From Deltaproteobacteria bacterium (lineage in GTDB: Bacteria; Desulfobacterota; Syntrophia; Syntrophales; JACQWR01): 64,000 nt of DNA. The position numbers were made by a program, and so were the translations under genes. Position 1 is the stretch's first letter; every line of letters starts with the position of its first letter. Below the pieces are notes generated by a model. That model worked only from the letters and a program-made list of their open reading frames with translations. It ran no database searches and was not told the DNA's origin. Of the stretch, positions 41,883 through 50,465 are shown piece by piece. The DNA lies in assembly GCA_026388415.1 (NCBI GenBank), contig JAPLJV010000012.1, forward strand, positions 1-64,000. Reading direction: 5' to 3'.

Positions 41883-42677
41883 CTACTTCTGACAGCCCGG
41901 ACAAAAAAAGGTGCCCCTCCCTCCCAACTTGAGCCGCGTTACGGTACCCCCACAATGTGAACAAGGCTCCCCGGCCCGCCCATAAACCTGCAGGTGGTGC
42001 TGGTATTCCCCCTGCTGTCCAAAGAGGTCGCGCCAATCCGAGACGCTTGTGCCGCGGCAGACTATGGCCTTCCGCAAAATCGCCTTGGCCGTCTTGGCCA
42101 GCTTCTGCCATTCCGCGAGCGACAAATCGCTGGTGGGTCGCCAGGGATTGATGGAGGCGCGGTGGAGGATCTCACAGGCATAAATATTGCCGATCCCGGC
42201 AACGGCGCGCTGATCCAGGAGAAATGATTTAATAGGCAGTCTTTTACTGCGCACACTTGACCACAAAAGGCGGGGCGAGAATTTCTCCAGGGGATCAAAG
42301 GGCGCCCGCGTAGGAGGAGTATCGTCCGTCAAGGCCAGCGTGGCAAAGCGACGCGGATCAATCAAGGCCAACCGGCCGTGGCTGAAGGTCATTACGAAGC
42401 GGGTATGGGGCAGTTCGGGGGGTGGCTGGTCCGCCGACTGATTCGGCAGCCACAGCAGCCGGCCCGTCATGCGCAGATGCAACCGGAGCGCCTTTCCGTC
42501 GCCCAGAGGCAGATTGAGACCTTTGCCGGTGCGATAGGGCGCGGCCATAGTTCGGCCGGCCAATTTTCCCAACCGGCCCAACTTGGAGTCAAGTATGCGT
42601 GCTGACAGGATTATCTCCCCGGATACAACCTCTTGCAGTTGTCTGCATAACGTCTCAACTTCGGGCAGCTCAGGCAC
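41883..42677 (-). CDS. mutM: Formamidopyrimidine-DNA glycosylase
   Basis: A 264-residue protein starting at GTG 42677, chosen because Pro must follow the initiator Met (PELPEVETLCRQL) and AGGAGG lies 8 bases upstream. Pro2 is the catalytic nucleophile and Glu3 assists. The Lys motif LRLHLRMTGRL, the helix-two-turn-helix region (LLDQRAVAGIGNIYACEILH, INPWRPTSDLS) and a C-terminal zinc finger (CSHCGG ... FFCPGCQK) are all present. It removes 8-oxoguanine and nicks the abasic site. It diverges from the kamA cassette. Confidence 0.95.
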   Translation of the reverse strand: MPELPEVETLCRQLQEVVSGEIILSARILDSKLGRLGKLAGRTMAAPYRTGKGLNLPLGDGKALRLHLRMTGRLLWLPNQSADQPPPELPHTRFVMTFSHGRLALIDPRRFATLALTDDTPPTRAPFDPLEKFSPRLLWSSVRSKRLPIKSFLLDQRAVAGIGNIYACEILHRASINPWRPTSDLSLAEWQKLAKTAKAILRKAIVCRGTSVSDWRDLFGQQGEYQHHLQVYGRAGEPCSHCGGTVTRLKLGGRGTFFCPGCQK

Positions 42678-42768
42678 CTGTTTTCCTCCTATTTTGCTCT
42701 TTTGACCTCCTTTCATTTTCCCCCGGTTCATGTCAAGAAATTTTCTTTAAAAAAATGCAAAATATATA

Positions 42769-42797
42769 TTGACACGCCGATTCAATGAGAGTAGAGC
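42769..42797 (+). promoter_or_regulatory. Weak candidate promoter of the kamA operon
   Basis: TTGACA (42769-42774) and TAGAGC (42792-42797), 17 bases apart, precede the gene starting at 42939. The -10 is weak. Two AGGAGG-like stretches (42897 and 42924) follow in the leader. Confidence 0.35.
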
Positions 42798-42938
42798 GAC
42801 GCAAAGAAAACGATGAGTTATGAACGGTAGCCGGTGCTCTATTTCAAGTCCGTTCATAAGAAAAAAGCGGCATCGTGTAGGGGTGGTTTAACAAGAGGAG
42901 GTAGAATTTTACAATAACATGGTAAAGGAGGTAAAATA

Positions 42939-44246
42939 ATGGAAGAAGACCCCCTGTTTGTAGAAGAGGCAGAGCCTCCAGGTAGGTCAACCAGTTCGCA
43001 AGATTTAATAAACTCCGGGGCAGATTTTTTTCCAACTCCACCTGTTCTGTCCCATCCCCCCGCTTTTCTTATGAAAACTAAGGGTAAGCCCGTAGTTTTC
43101 CAAGAAAACCCCGTATCTCGCAGCTTTCGTAAACGTTTTTACCCCACCACCACTTACCAGGCCTGGAATGATTGGCGCTGGCAATTACGAAACCGCATCA
43201 CCAATGTAGCCAAGTTAGCAGAATTGATAAGCCTCTCCGGCATGGAACGATTTGCCGTGGCGAATGGCACGTCACTGCCTTTAGCGATTACGCCTTACTA
43301 TGCCAGTCTGCTCAGTGTCTCCGAGGCCGATGATCGCCTGCGTCGCACGGTCATCCCCTCCCTGGAGGAAGGCACGTTAAGCAGCGGAGAGCAGGATGAT
43401 CCGCTGGCAGAAGAACGTGACAGCCCCGTCCCCGGCATCGTCCACCGCTATCCCGATCGCGTCCTGTTTCTGGTCACTGATTACTGTTCAACTTATTGCC
43501 GCTACTGCACGCGCTCGCGGATGGTGGGCGGCAGCCATCAGTACCATGACGATGCCCGGCAGTGGGAGCAAGGCCTCGCCTACATAGCGGGCAATCCCGA
43601 TATTCGTGATGTGCTGCTTTCCGGCGGTGATCCGCTGACTTTAAGCGATGAAAAGCTGGATTGGCTTTTGTCGCGTCTGCAAATGATCCCGCATGTGGAA
43701 ATAGTGAGGATCGGCACCAAGGTACCGGCCGTAATGCCGCAGCGCATCACGCCGGACTTGATTCGCGTCCTCAAACGTCATCATCCGTTGTGGATGAGCA
43801 TCCACGTAACCCATCCCGATGAGTTGACGCCCGAGATGTATCGGGCCTGCAAGCGCCTGGCCGATGCCGGTATTCCGCTCGGCTCGCAGACGGTCCTTTT
43901 GGCCGGAATCAACGACGATGTAGAGACGATGAAGCGCTTGATGCGCGGCCTGCTTCAGTTCCGGGTCAAGCCGTACTATCTCTACCAGTGCGATCCCATT
44001 CCCGGTTCGTCGCATTTTCGCACCCCCATCAGTAAGGGGTTGGAAATAATCGAGGGATTACGCGGACATACGACCGGTTATGCCGTTCCCTCCTATGTGA
44101 TTGACGCTCCCGGCGGCGGCGGCAAGATCCCCCTGTTACCGGAATACTTAGTGGGCAGGGAGGGTAATGATTTGATCCTCCGGAATTATGTCGGCGGATT
44201 TTACCGTTATACGGACTGCATCCAGCCCCAGGTGATTGTTCATTGA
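42939..44246 (+). CDS. kamA: KamA family lysine 2,3-aminomutase-like radical SAM enzyme
   Basis: A 435-residue protein starting at ATG 42939 with AAGGAGG upstream. The SAM cluster motif is C-S-T-Y-C-R-Y-C in DYCSTYCRYCTRSRMVGG (residues about 182-199), and the PLP lysine motif is APGGGGKIPLLPEYLVGREG near 385. QVLPHVE-type substrate positions, DPLTLSDEKLDWLLSRLQ and GTKVPAVMPQRI agree with lysine 2,3-aminomutases, which make L-beta-lysine from L-lysine. It heads a four-gene cassette with two ATP-grasp ligases and a GNAT protein whose frames overlap by 4 bases each. The substrate lysine is likely, but other aminomutase substrates (Glu) exist in the family. A long N-terminal extension of about 65 residues precedes the core. 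Confidence 0.9.
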   Translation: MEEDPLFVEEAEPPGRSTSSQDLINSGADFFPTPPVLSHPPAFLMKTKGKPVVFQENPVSRSFRKRFYPTTTYQAWNDWRWQLRNRITNVAKLAELISLSGMERFAVANGTSLPLAITPYYASLLSVSEADDRLRRTVIPSLEEGTLSSGEQDDPLAEERDSPVPGIVHRYPDRVLFLVTDYCSTYCRYCTRSRMVGGSHQYHDDARQWEQGLAYIAGNPDIRDVLLSGGDPLTLSDEKLDWLLSRLQMIPHVEIVRIGTKVPAVMPQRITPDLIRVLKRHHPLWMSIHVTHPDELTPEMYRACKRLADAGIPLGSQTVLLAGINDDVETMKRLMRGLLQFRVKPYYLYQCDPIPGSSHFRTPISKGLEIIEGLRGHTTGYAVPSYVIDAPGGGGKIPLLPEYLVGREGNDLILRNYVGGFYRYTDCIQPQVIVH

Positions 44247-45241
44247 GGAACATCGGCATCACCTATGACCTGCGCGACGATTATCTGGCTGCTGGATACT
44301 CTAAAGAGGAAACCGCGGAATTTGATCGCGTGGATACGATTGATGCGCTGGAAGGATCTCTTTTGGAGCATGGTTACTCCGTGCAGCGCATCGGCAATAT
44401 CAGAGCTCTCGTAGAACATCTGGCGGCCGGTGAACGCTGGGATATGGTCTTCAATATTGCTGAAGGTCTGCACGGCTTCGGCCGGGAGGCCCAGATACCG
44501 GCCTTGCTGGAGGCTTACCGCATCCCTTATACTTTTTCCGATTCCTTGGTGCTGAGTCTGACACTCCATAAAGGGATGACCAAGGACGTTGTCCGCGCCC
44601 TGGGCATTCCCACGCCTGATTTTTTCGTTTTGCATACCCTTGATGACCTTCCGCTGGTGCAGCTACCCTTCCCGCTCTTCGCCAAGCCCGTGGCGGAAGG
44701 AACAGGGAAGGGCATCAATGCCGCGTCCAGGATATCTTCGCCCGCAGACCTGGAGATGATTTGCCGGCAGTTGCTCGAAAAATTCGATCAGCCGGTCCTG
44801 GTGGAGACTTACCTGCCCGGACGGGAATTTACCGTGGGCATCGTGGGTACAGGCCCTGAGGCGGTGGTGCTGGGCGTGGTGGAGGTTATGCTCAAGGACA
44901 ATGCCGAGCAAAACGCCTATTCCTACGTTAATAAGGAACGTTACGCAGAGCTCGTGGAGTACCGTCTTGTTGATGATGAGGCCGCCGGGCGGGCGGCGGA
45001 GATTGCCCTCGCGGCCTGGCGCGGGCTCGGCTGCCGTGATGGGGGCCGGGTAGACCTGCGTGCCGACGCTGAGGGACAGCCCTGCTTTATCGAAGTAAAT
45101 CCATTAGCGGGCTTGCATCCCCGGCATTCTGATCTGCCCATTATTTGCACCCTGAAGGGCATCAGTTACCACCAGTTGATCGGGTTTATCATGGATTCGG
45201 CCTGGAAGCGCCAGGGTATGCTTAGGGGCAATGCTGCGTGA
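44243..45241 (+). CDS. D-Ala-D-Ala-ligase-like ATP-grasp enzyme, first of two
   Basis: A 332-residue ATP-grasp protein starting at TTG 44243, overlapping the kamA stop (TTGA). Features: the N-terminal domain RNIGITYDLRDDYLAAGYSK, FNIAEGLHGFGREAQIPALL, the ATP-binding lysine block LFAKPVAEGTGKGINAASRI, the hinge PVLVETYLPGREFTVGIVGT, and the metal-ligand block RVDLRADAEGQPCFIEVNPL followed by GLHPRHSDLP. Enzymes of this fold form a peptide or amide bond through an acyl phosphate. Sequence blocks differ from true Ddl (for example the substrate loop is GLHPRHSDLP), so a non-alanine substrate, perhaps beta-lysine, is inferred from the operon. Confidence 0.85.
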   Translation: MRNIGITYDLRDDYLAAGYSKEETAEFDRVDTIDALEGSLLEHGYSVQRIGNIRALVEHLAAGERWDMVFNIAEGLHGFGREAQIPALLEAYRIPYTFSDSLVLSLTLHKGMTKDVVRALGIPTPDFFVLHTLDDLPLVQLPFPLFAKPVAEGTGKGINAASRISSPADLEMICRQLLEKFDQPVLVETYLPGREFTVGIVGTGPEAVVLGVVEVMLKDNAEQNAYSYVNKERYAELVEYRLVDDEAAGRAAEIALAAWRGLGCRDGGRVDLRADAEGQPCFIEVNPLAGLHPRHSDLPIICTLKGISYHQLIGFIMDSAWKRQGMLRGNAA

Positions 45242-46230
45242 AGGTCGCCGTTCTACATGGCAAGGTTATGGCCGGCGCCGCCCAGGACGAGCAGGATGTG
45301 CTGGTGCAAGTTGCCTGCGTTTCCCAGGCCCTGGCCCAATTGGGATATGAGCCTGTCCCGGTTGCCCTCTCCCTGAACATGACCGAGGCGGCCGATAATT
45401 TGCTGGCCGTAAAACCTGCTTTTGTCTTTAACCTAGTGGAGGCAATCGAAGGCCGGGGCAACTTGATCCCCTGTGCGCCTCTGCTCCTGGACGCCCTCCA
45501 GTTGCCCTATACGGGGGCCCAAGCCGAGGCCATGTTCTTGAGCTCGGGAAAAATCACGGCTAAAAACATCATGCGCATGGCCGGAATCGCCACACCGGAC
45601 TGTTTATCTGTTGACGGCCCCTGGCCGGCCGCGCTGAAGATGACCCGGTACATCATTAAGTCAGAGTGGGAGCATGCCTCCCTGGGGCTCGATGAGAGCG
45701 CTGTATTCTATCCCTCTGACATCGAACAATTACGGAGTAAAATCCTGGCCTTGCGTGAGCGTCTCGGTGGCGCCTGCTTTGCAGAGGCCTTTGTAGACGG
45801 CAGAGAGCTGAATATTGCCCTGCTGGCCCGTGCAGCAGGCGTCGAGGTTTTGCCCCCGGCCGAAATAATCTTTGCCGATTATCCCCCCGACAAGGTGCGC
45901 ATGCTTTGCTACGACGCCAAATGGACGCCTGATTCTTTTGAATACGAACACACCCGGCGCACGTTTGATTTCCCCCCGCAGGATGAACCATTGTTGAGAC
46001 AACTATCCGCTATTTCCACTCACTGCTGGGAAGTATTTAAGCTGCGCGGTTATGCCCGCGTTGATTTTCGGATTGACGAGGCCGGCCAACCCTGGGTACT
46101 GGAGATAAACGCCAATCCCTGCCTGTCGCCCGACGGCGGTTTTGTGGCGGCCGCGGCGAGGGACGGCCTGGACTATAACGGACTGATCGGCAGGATCATC
46201 CAGGATATCCCGCAGAAAGAAGGGGCATGA
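45238..46230 (+). CDS. D-Ala-D-Ala-ligase-like ATP-grasp enzyme, second of two
   Basis: A 330-residue ATP-grasp protein starting at GTG 45238, overlapping the previous stop (GTGA). It has KVAVLHGKVMAGAAQDEQDV, FVFNLVEAIEGRGNLIPCAP, YIIKSEWEHASLGLDESAVF as the ATP-binding block, CFAEAFVDGRELNIALLARA and the metal site VDFRIDEAGQPWVLEINANP. It is only distantly like its upstream neighbour, so the pair is not a simple recent duplication. The glycine-rich loop is replaced by SEWEHAS, unlike Ddl. It could add a second amino acid or link the product to another molecule. Confidence 0.83.
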   Translation: MKVAVLHGKVMAGAAQDEQDVLVQVACVSQALAQLGYEPVPVALSLNMTEAADNLLAVKPAFVFNLVEAIEGRGNLIPCAPLLLDALQLPYTGAQAEAMFLSSGKITAKNIMRMAGIATPDCLSVDGPWPAALKMTRYIIKSEWEHASLGLDESAVFYPSDIEQLRSKILALRERLGGACFAEAFVDGRELNIALLARAAGVEVLPPAEIIFADYPPDKVRMLCYDAKWTPDSFEYEHTRRTFDFPPQDEPLLRQLSAISTHCWEVFKLRGYARVDFRIDEAGQPWVLEINANPCLSPDGGFVAAAARDGLDYNGLIGRIIQDIPQKEGA

Positions 46231-46715
46231 AGGCATCCGGTTTAACTTATCGCGAGGAAGTTATTGCCGCAGACCAGGAGGCCGTCCGCGCCATCGTCAA
46301 GGCCAGCGGCTTTTTTTCGGACGACGAGGTCGCCATTGCCGCCGAGTTAGTGGAAGCACGATTGTCAGAGGGCGAGGAGAGCGGCTACTATTTTCTCTTT
46401 GCCGAACAGGCGGGCAAAGTGGCCGGTTATACCTGTTTCGGACCCATACCGGGCAGCCTCCATAGCTATGATTTATACTGGATCGCCGTAGCCAACCATC
46501 TTCGCCAGCGCGGCATCGGAAAGGACCTCCTGTCACGGAGTGAAGCCCTGATCCGGAAGCGGGGCGGCAGCAGGATTTACATCGAGACCTCGGCCCGCCC
46601 GCAATATGAAAAGACGGTGGCCTTTTATCTCGCCTGCGGCTACCGTCAGGAGGCCTTTCTGGAAGATTTTTACGCCCCCGGCGATAGCAAGATTATCTTT
46701 GTGAAGGCCCTTTAA
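46227..46715 (+). CDS. GNAT family N-acetyltransferase
   Basis: A 162-residue protein starting at ATG 46227 with the typical ATGA overlap to the preceding gene. The acetyl-CoA motif is RQRGIGKDLLSRSEALIRKR, preceded by DLYWIAVANHL and followed by IYIETSARPQYEKTVAFYLA. GNAT proteins acetylate amines. Together with KamA this resembles the AblA/AblB pair that makes N-epsilon-acetyl-beta-lysine, except that two ligases lie between them. The role in acetylating a peptide or beta-amino acid is inferred. Confidence 0.87.
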   Translation: MKASGLTYREEVIAADQEAVRAIVKASGFFSDDEVAIAAELVEARLSEGEESGYYFLFAEQAGKVAGYTCFGPIPGSLHSYDLYWIAVANHLRQRGIGKDLLSRSEALIRKRGGSRIYIETSARPQYEKTVAFYLACGYRQEAFLEDFYAPGDSKIIFVKAL

Positions 46716-46726
46716 GCGCCATCAAA

Positions 46727-46783
46727 CAATTATCCTGTGGAGTCCCTCGGCACAAAAACATATTGCTTTTTTTAGGATAATTG
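46727..46783. repeat. Perfect 10-bp inverted repeat upstream of the phosphate operon
   Basis: CAATTATCCT (46727-46736) and AGGATAATTG (46774-46783) flank 37 bases that end in a T-run. It lies between the GNAT stop and the DUF47/Pit genes. It could be the terminator of the kamA operon (the T-run is on the inner side, so it is not classical) or an operator. Confidence 0.4.
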
Positions 46784-46873
46784 GATAGAAATCACCCTAT
46801 ATATTTGGCACAGATTATTTAATTACCTGCCGACGATTACCAACAGTTTTTGCAAATGAGAAGGAGATAGGGG

Positions 46874-47494
46874 ATGCGTTTTATACCCAAAGAGGAGAAG
46901 TTTTTTGATCTTTTTGAGGAACTGGCCGCGAAGATCGAAGAAGGGGTAAAATTCTTTCTGGCCATGGTAGAGAAGTACGAATATTCCGATGAGGATATTG
47001 CCCGCCTGAAGCAGATAGAGCATGAGGCCGATAGTATCACCCATAAAACGTACGAGAAGATGCATAAAACCTTTCTCACCCCGTTGGATCGCGAGGATAT
47101 TTACGCCCTGGTCAACAAGATGGACAGTGTAATAGATATGATCGAGGCATCCGCCATGCGGCTGAACCTTTATAAAGTCAAGCGTCCGTCGGAAGCGATT
47201 ATCTTGCTGGCCCGGATACTCGACAAGGCCGTGCAAAAGATAATAATCATTGTCCATGGCATGCGAGACATGAAGAATGCGCGAATGATTCTGGATGCCT
47301 GCGTGGAAGTCAATACCCTGGAAAACGATGGCGATGTAGTTTTAAGAACGACTATTGCCGAATTGTTTGAAAAGGAAAAAGACGTCTTTGAGTTGATCAA
47401 GTGGAAGGAAATCTACGAAAGGCTCGAAGAAGCCATTGATGTCTGTGAAGATGTTTCCAACATTGCCGAGGGTATCGTTCTGAAAAATGGATAA
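46874..47494 (+). CDS. PhoU-like phosphate transport regulator (DUF47 family)
   Basis: A 206-residue helical protein starting at ATG 46874, with AAGGAGATAGGGG upstream. It is of the type RFIPKEEKFFDLFEELAAKI, EADSITHKTYEKMHKTFLTP, LDREDIYALVNKMDSVIDMI and VCEDVSNIAEGIVLKNG. Such DUF47 proteins adjoin Pit transporters and are thought to control phosphate uptake or a bound metal. Its stop overlaps the start of the transporter by 8 bases, indicating a coupled pair. Confidence 0.92.
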   Translation: MRFIPKEEKFFDLFEELAAKIEEGVKFFLAMVEKYEYSDEDIARLKQIEHEADSITHKTYEKMHKTFLTPLDREDIYALVNKMDSVIDMIEASAMRLNLYKVKRPSEAIILLARILDKAVQKIIIIVHGMRDMKNARMILDACVEVNTLENDGDVVLRTTIAELFEKEKDVFELIKWKEIYERLEEAIDVCEDVSNIAEGIVLKNG

Positions 47495-48485
47495 CTCCCT
47501 GCTGTTCGTCATTTTTGTGGTTCTGGTGGCCTTATCCTTCGATTATATCAATGGCTTCCACGACTCGGCCAACTCCATTTCCACGATAGTTTCCACCCGG
47601 GTGCTGTCCCCCCGGTATGCCGTCATCTGGGCGGCTTTTTTTAATTTTGCGGCTGCCTTTCTCGTCGGCACCAGCGTGGCCGAGACCATCGGAACCGGCA
47701 TCATCCATCCCGACATGATTGAAGATCATCTGATCCTGGCTGCCTTGGGCGGCGCGATTATCTGGAACCTGTTGACCTGGTACTTCGGATTGCCCAGTAG
47801 TTCGTCCCACGCCCTGATCGGGGGCCTCATCGGCGTCGGGCTGGTCAAAGGCGGCACGGGGGCCCTCGTTTTTGCCGGAATAGCCAAGACGACCATTTTT
47901 ATTATTCTTTCCCCTGCGATAGGTCTTGTTCTGGGCCTGTTGATGATGGTTGCGGTTCTGAATCTCAGTCGTAATTCCAACGTTGCCAAAGCGGATAAAC
48001 TGTTCCGCAAGCTGCAGTTATTATCGGCGGCGATGTACAGCCTCGGCCACGGCATGAACGACGCCCAGAAAACCATGGGTATCATCGCCATGATTCTCTT
48101 CAGCCGTGGTTACCTGGGACCCAAGTTCTATATACCTTTCTGGATTGTGCTGCTCTGCTATGTCTTTATTGCCCTGGGAACGATGGCCGGCGGCTGGCGG
48201 ATTGTCAAAACCATGGGTACAAAAATCACCAAGCTCCGACCCATGGGGGGGTTCTGCGCCGAAACGGCGGCCGCTGTCGCCCTCTTCGGGGCATCATATG
48301 CCGGCATTCCCGTCAGCACGACCCACACCATTACCGGCGCCATCATGGGGGTCGGTGCTACCCATAGACTTACCGCCGTCCGCTGGGGAATAGTCGGCGC
48401 CATCATCTGGGCATGGGTGTTAACCATTCCCGTCTGCGCCATGCTTGCCGCTTCTCTTTTCCTGATCCTGGAAAGCTTCTTTTAA
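47487..48485 (+). CDS. pit: Low-affinity inorganic phosphate transporter (PiT family)
   Basis: A 332-residue membrane protein with duplicated PiT signatures: the N-terminal DYINGFHDSANSISTIVSTR (near residue 20) and a second copy MYSLGHGMNDAQKTMGIIAM (near 190). SSSHALIGGLIGVGLVKGG and GIPVSTTHTITGAIMGVGAT are also present, as expected. Members import phosphate, sometimes as a metal-phosphate, with protons or Na+. Length is normal for the short type. The gene's end faces a two-component system whose control of it is possible but unproven. Confidence 0.95.
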   Translation: MDNSLLFVIFVVLVALSFDYINGFHDSANSISTIVSTRVLSPRYAVIWAAFFNFAAAFLVGTSVAETIGTGIIHPDMIEDHLILAALGGAIIWNLLTWYFGLPSSSSHALIGGLIGVGLVKGGTGALVFAGIAKTTIFIILSPAIGLVLGLLMMVAVLNLSRNSNVAKADKLFRKLQLLSAAMYSLGHGMNDAQKTMGIIAMILFSRGYLGPKFYIPFWIVLLCYVFIALGTMAGGWRIVKTMGTKITKLRPMGGFCAETAAAVALFGASYAGIPVSTTHTITGAIMGVGATHRLTAVRWGIVGAIIWAWVLTIPVCAMLAASLFLILESFF

Positions 48486-48513
48486 TAATCCGATAATCAT
48501 GTCGCAGGTTGTT

Positions 48514-49242
48514 TCAGATATGAGGCTCCGGGTGGTCAAACATGTATCCGACGGAGCGGAGGCTCTTGAAATAGACTGGGTTTTGCGGATCCGCTTCGAA
48601 ATATTTGCGGAGCCGGACGACGAAGTTGTCCACGGTACGGGTGGTGACGATCCCCGTGTATCCCCAGCCTATTTCCAGGATCTGCTTTCTTGAGAGCGGC
48701 TGGCCCCGGTGGGAAATGAAGAGCTTTAAAAGCTTCACTTCCTGTTCCGTAAGTGCGATCTGGCTGCCGCGGACATAGGCCGTGGCAGTGCTGAAATCAA
48801 TCCGGTTGCTGCCGAAGTTGTATTCGGGGGGTGTCGAAATGTTTTTGTCCCCGTTGTCGGCCCAGGAGGCGCGGGCCAGGAGTCTTTCCACGCGCAGCAA
48901 GAACTCTTCCAGATTGAACGGTTTGGCCAGATAGTCGTCCACGCCGCAGGTCAGGCCCTTGACCCGGTCTTCCAGGCTGCCGCGGGCCGAGAGAATAAGG
49001 ACCGGCAACCGCTCATCCTGCAGTCGGATGCTCTGCAAGACAGAAAAGCCGTCCATACCGGGCATCATGATGTCGAGGATAATCAAATGGGGCTGGCCGG
49101 TCTGCCATTTCTGCAAGCCTGCGACCCCGTCCGGGGCGATATCCACCTCATACCCCTGCAGCAGGAGATTCAGCTTGATGCCCTCGGCAATATGGCTGTC
49201 GTCTTCAATGATGAGGATACGTTTTTTGCCTGAAGATTCCAT
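48514..49242 (-). CDS. OmpR/PhoB-family response regulator
   Basis: A 242-residue protein. The receiver domain has acidic IIEDDSHIAEGIKLNLL, the phosphoacceptor Asp in LIILDIMMPGMDGFSVLQSI, and LAKPFNLEEFLLRVERLL with the conserved Lys. A winged-helix DNA-binding domain of about 95 residues follows (ALTEQEVKLLKLFISHRGQP, VVRLRKYFEADPQNPVYFKS). Its gene follows the kinase gene with a 49-base gap, so the pair is one operon. It is convergent with the phosphate transporter genes. Confidence 0.95.
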   Translation of the reverse strand: MESSGKKRILIIEDDSHIAEGIKLNLLLQGYEVDIAPDGVAGLQKWQTGQPHLIILDIMMPGMDGFSVLQSIRLQDERLPVLILSARGSLEDRVKGLTCGVDDYLAKPFNLEEFLLRVERLLARASWADNGDKNISTPPEYNFGSNRIDFSTATAYVRGSQIALTEQEVKLLKLFISHRGQPLSRKQILEIGWGYTGIVTTRTVDNFVVRLRKYFEADPQNPVYFKSLRSVGYMFDHPEPHI

Positions 49243-49291
49243 GTTTTCAACCCCTGTTATATTTCGTGACGCAACCGACCCCCACGACCAA

Positions 49292-50251
49292 TCAGACCCG
49301 CTGAGCAGGCAGGATGAGGGTAAACACCGCCCCCGCTTCCGGCCGATTGGCCGCGATGACCTTTCCCTTGTGCATCCGGGCGATATTCTGGACCAGATAA
49401 AGACCCAGCCCGCTGCCCCTGGGCAACAAACTTTCCGGCCGACCGGCGGCGGCCTGGTAAAATTTCCGAAAAATCTTTTTTAAGTCCCCCTTTTCTATGC
49501 CGATGCCGTTATCTTCAAACCGGATGTGCAGTTTATTTTTTATCCGCACAAAACGAATATCAATAACGGGCTGCTCACTGTCGTTGTATTTAATGCCATT
49601 AGTGAGGATATTCATCACGAGCATCTCAAAGAGGGGTTGGTTAATCGGGTATAAGAAAGCCTTACCAGGATCGTGTATCCGGATAATGCAATTCCTGAAG
49701 AGATGAATGTTGTGCTGTTGGAATTGCTGCACCGTTTGCACCAGGTCGGCAGTGACAAACTCCCCCCCGTAGGTCTTCGTTTCGATCTTGGCTAGATTCA
49801 GGATCCGGTTGATATGTTCCGCCAGACGTTCCGTATCCTGAAGCATATAACGGATGTATTTGATCTGTTCTTCTCGCGTCAGTTCATGCTTTAAAAACGT
49901 TTCTAAATAGAGCTTCAGGGAAGTGACCGGAGTTTTCAATTCATGCGTGAAGTTATTGATGAATTCGTGCTGCAGCCAGTTAAGACGCACCATCTTCTGG
50001 CTGTAAATAAAGATGATGAGGGTGCCGGTCAGGATGATAGCGACCAGGATCGAGAGGACGAGAATGACCACCCAAGTTTGGGCCTCCAGGAACTGGCTGG
50101 CGTCAAGATTGTAACGGCGCACCAGGGCCTGCAGCCCCGTGCTGACTCTGATGTACCAGTAGATATAAAGAAAGAGAGAAGTCGCCAGCGCCAGGATGGA
50201 AAAAATAAAAATAAAAACTGGGTGTAAAAACCATGGAAATCGCTTGACCAT
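49292..50251 (-). CDS. Membrane sensor histidine kinase, partner of the OmpR-type regulator
   Basis: A 319-residue protein starting at ATG 50251. Two transmembrane helices (about residues 11-31 and 60-82) enclose a short periplasmic loop of about 30 residues, which leaves little sensing domain. There is no HAMP domain between helix 2 and the H box. The dimerisation domain has FINNFTHELKTPVTSLKLYL with the phospho-His, and the ATPase has N, G1 and G2 boxes (NILTNGIKYND, DNGIGIEKGD, GSGLGLYLVQNIARMHKG). A membrane or partner-protein signal is more likely than a soluble periplasmic ligand. The gene diverges from the B12 radical SAM gene with a shared intergenic region 50252-50465. Confidence 0.92.
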   Translation of the reverse strand: MVKRFPWFLHPVFIFIFSILALATSLFLYIYWYIRVSTGLQALVRRYNLDASQFLEAQTWVVILVLSILVAIILTGTLIIFIYSQKMVRLNWLQHEFINNFTHELKTPVTSLKLYLETFLKHELTREEQIKYIRYMLQDTERLAEHINRILNLAKIETKTYGGEFVTADLVQTVQQFQQHNIHLFRNCIIRIHDPGKAFLYPINQPLFEMLVMNILTNGIKYNDSEQPVIDIRFVRIKNKLHIRFEDNGIGIEKGDLKKIFRKFYQAAAGRPESLLPRGSGLGLYLVQNIARMHKGKVIAANRPEAGAVFTLILPAQRV

Positions 50252-50465
50252 GGTTTATTTTTACACAATCGAAAAAAAGAGTCAACTGGTAACCCGATAA
50301 TCTGATTTGTAAAACTTTTGTAAAACGTAAATTACCGCTTTCATTAGATAATCACTCCTTGTAGGATGTCCGAAAGTCACCAGGGAATATTCGGCGCCTC
50401 CCTTTAGTAGTAAATGGGGGAGGCGGTATTGGCAGGTTGAACAGACAAGCGATCAGGAGGCAAAC

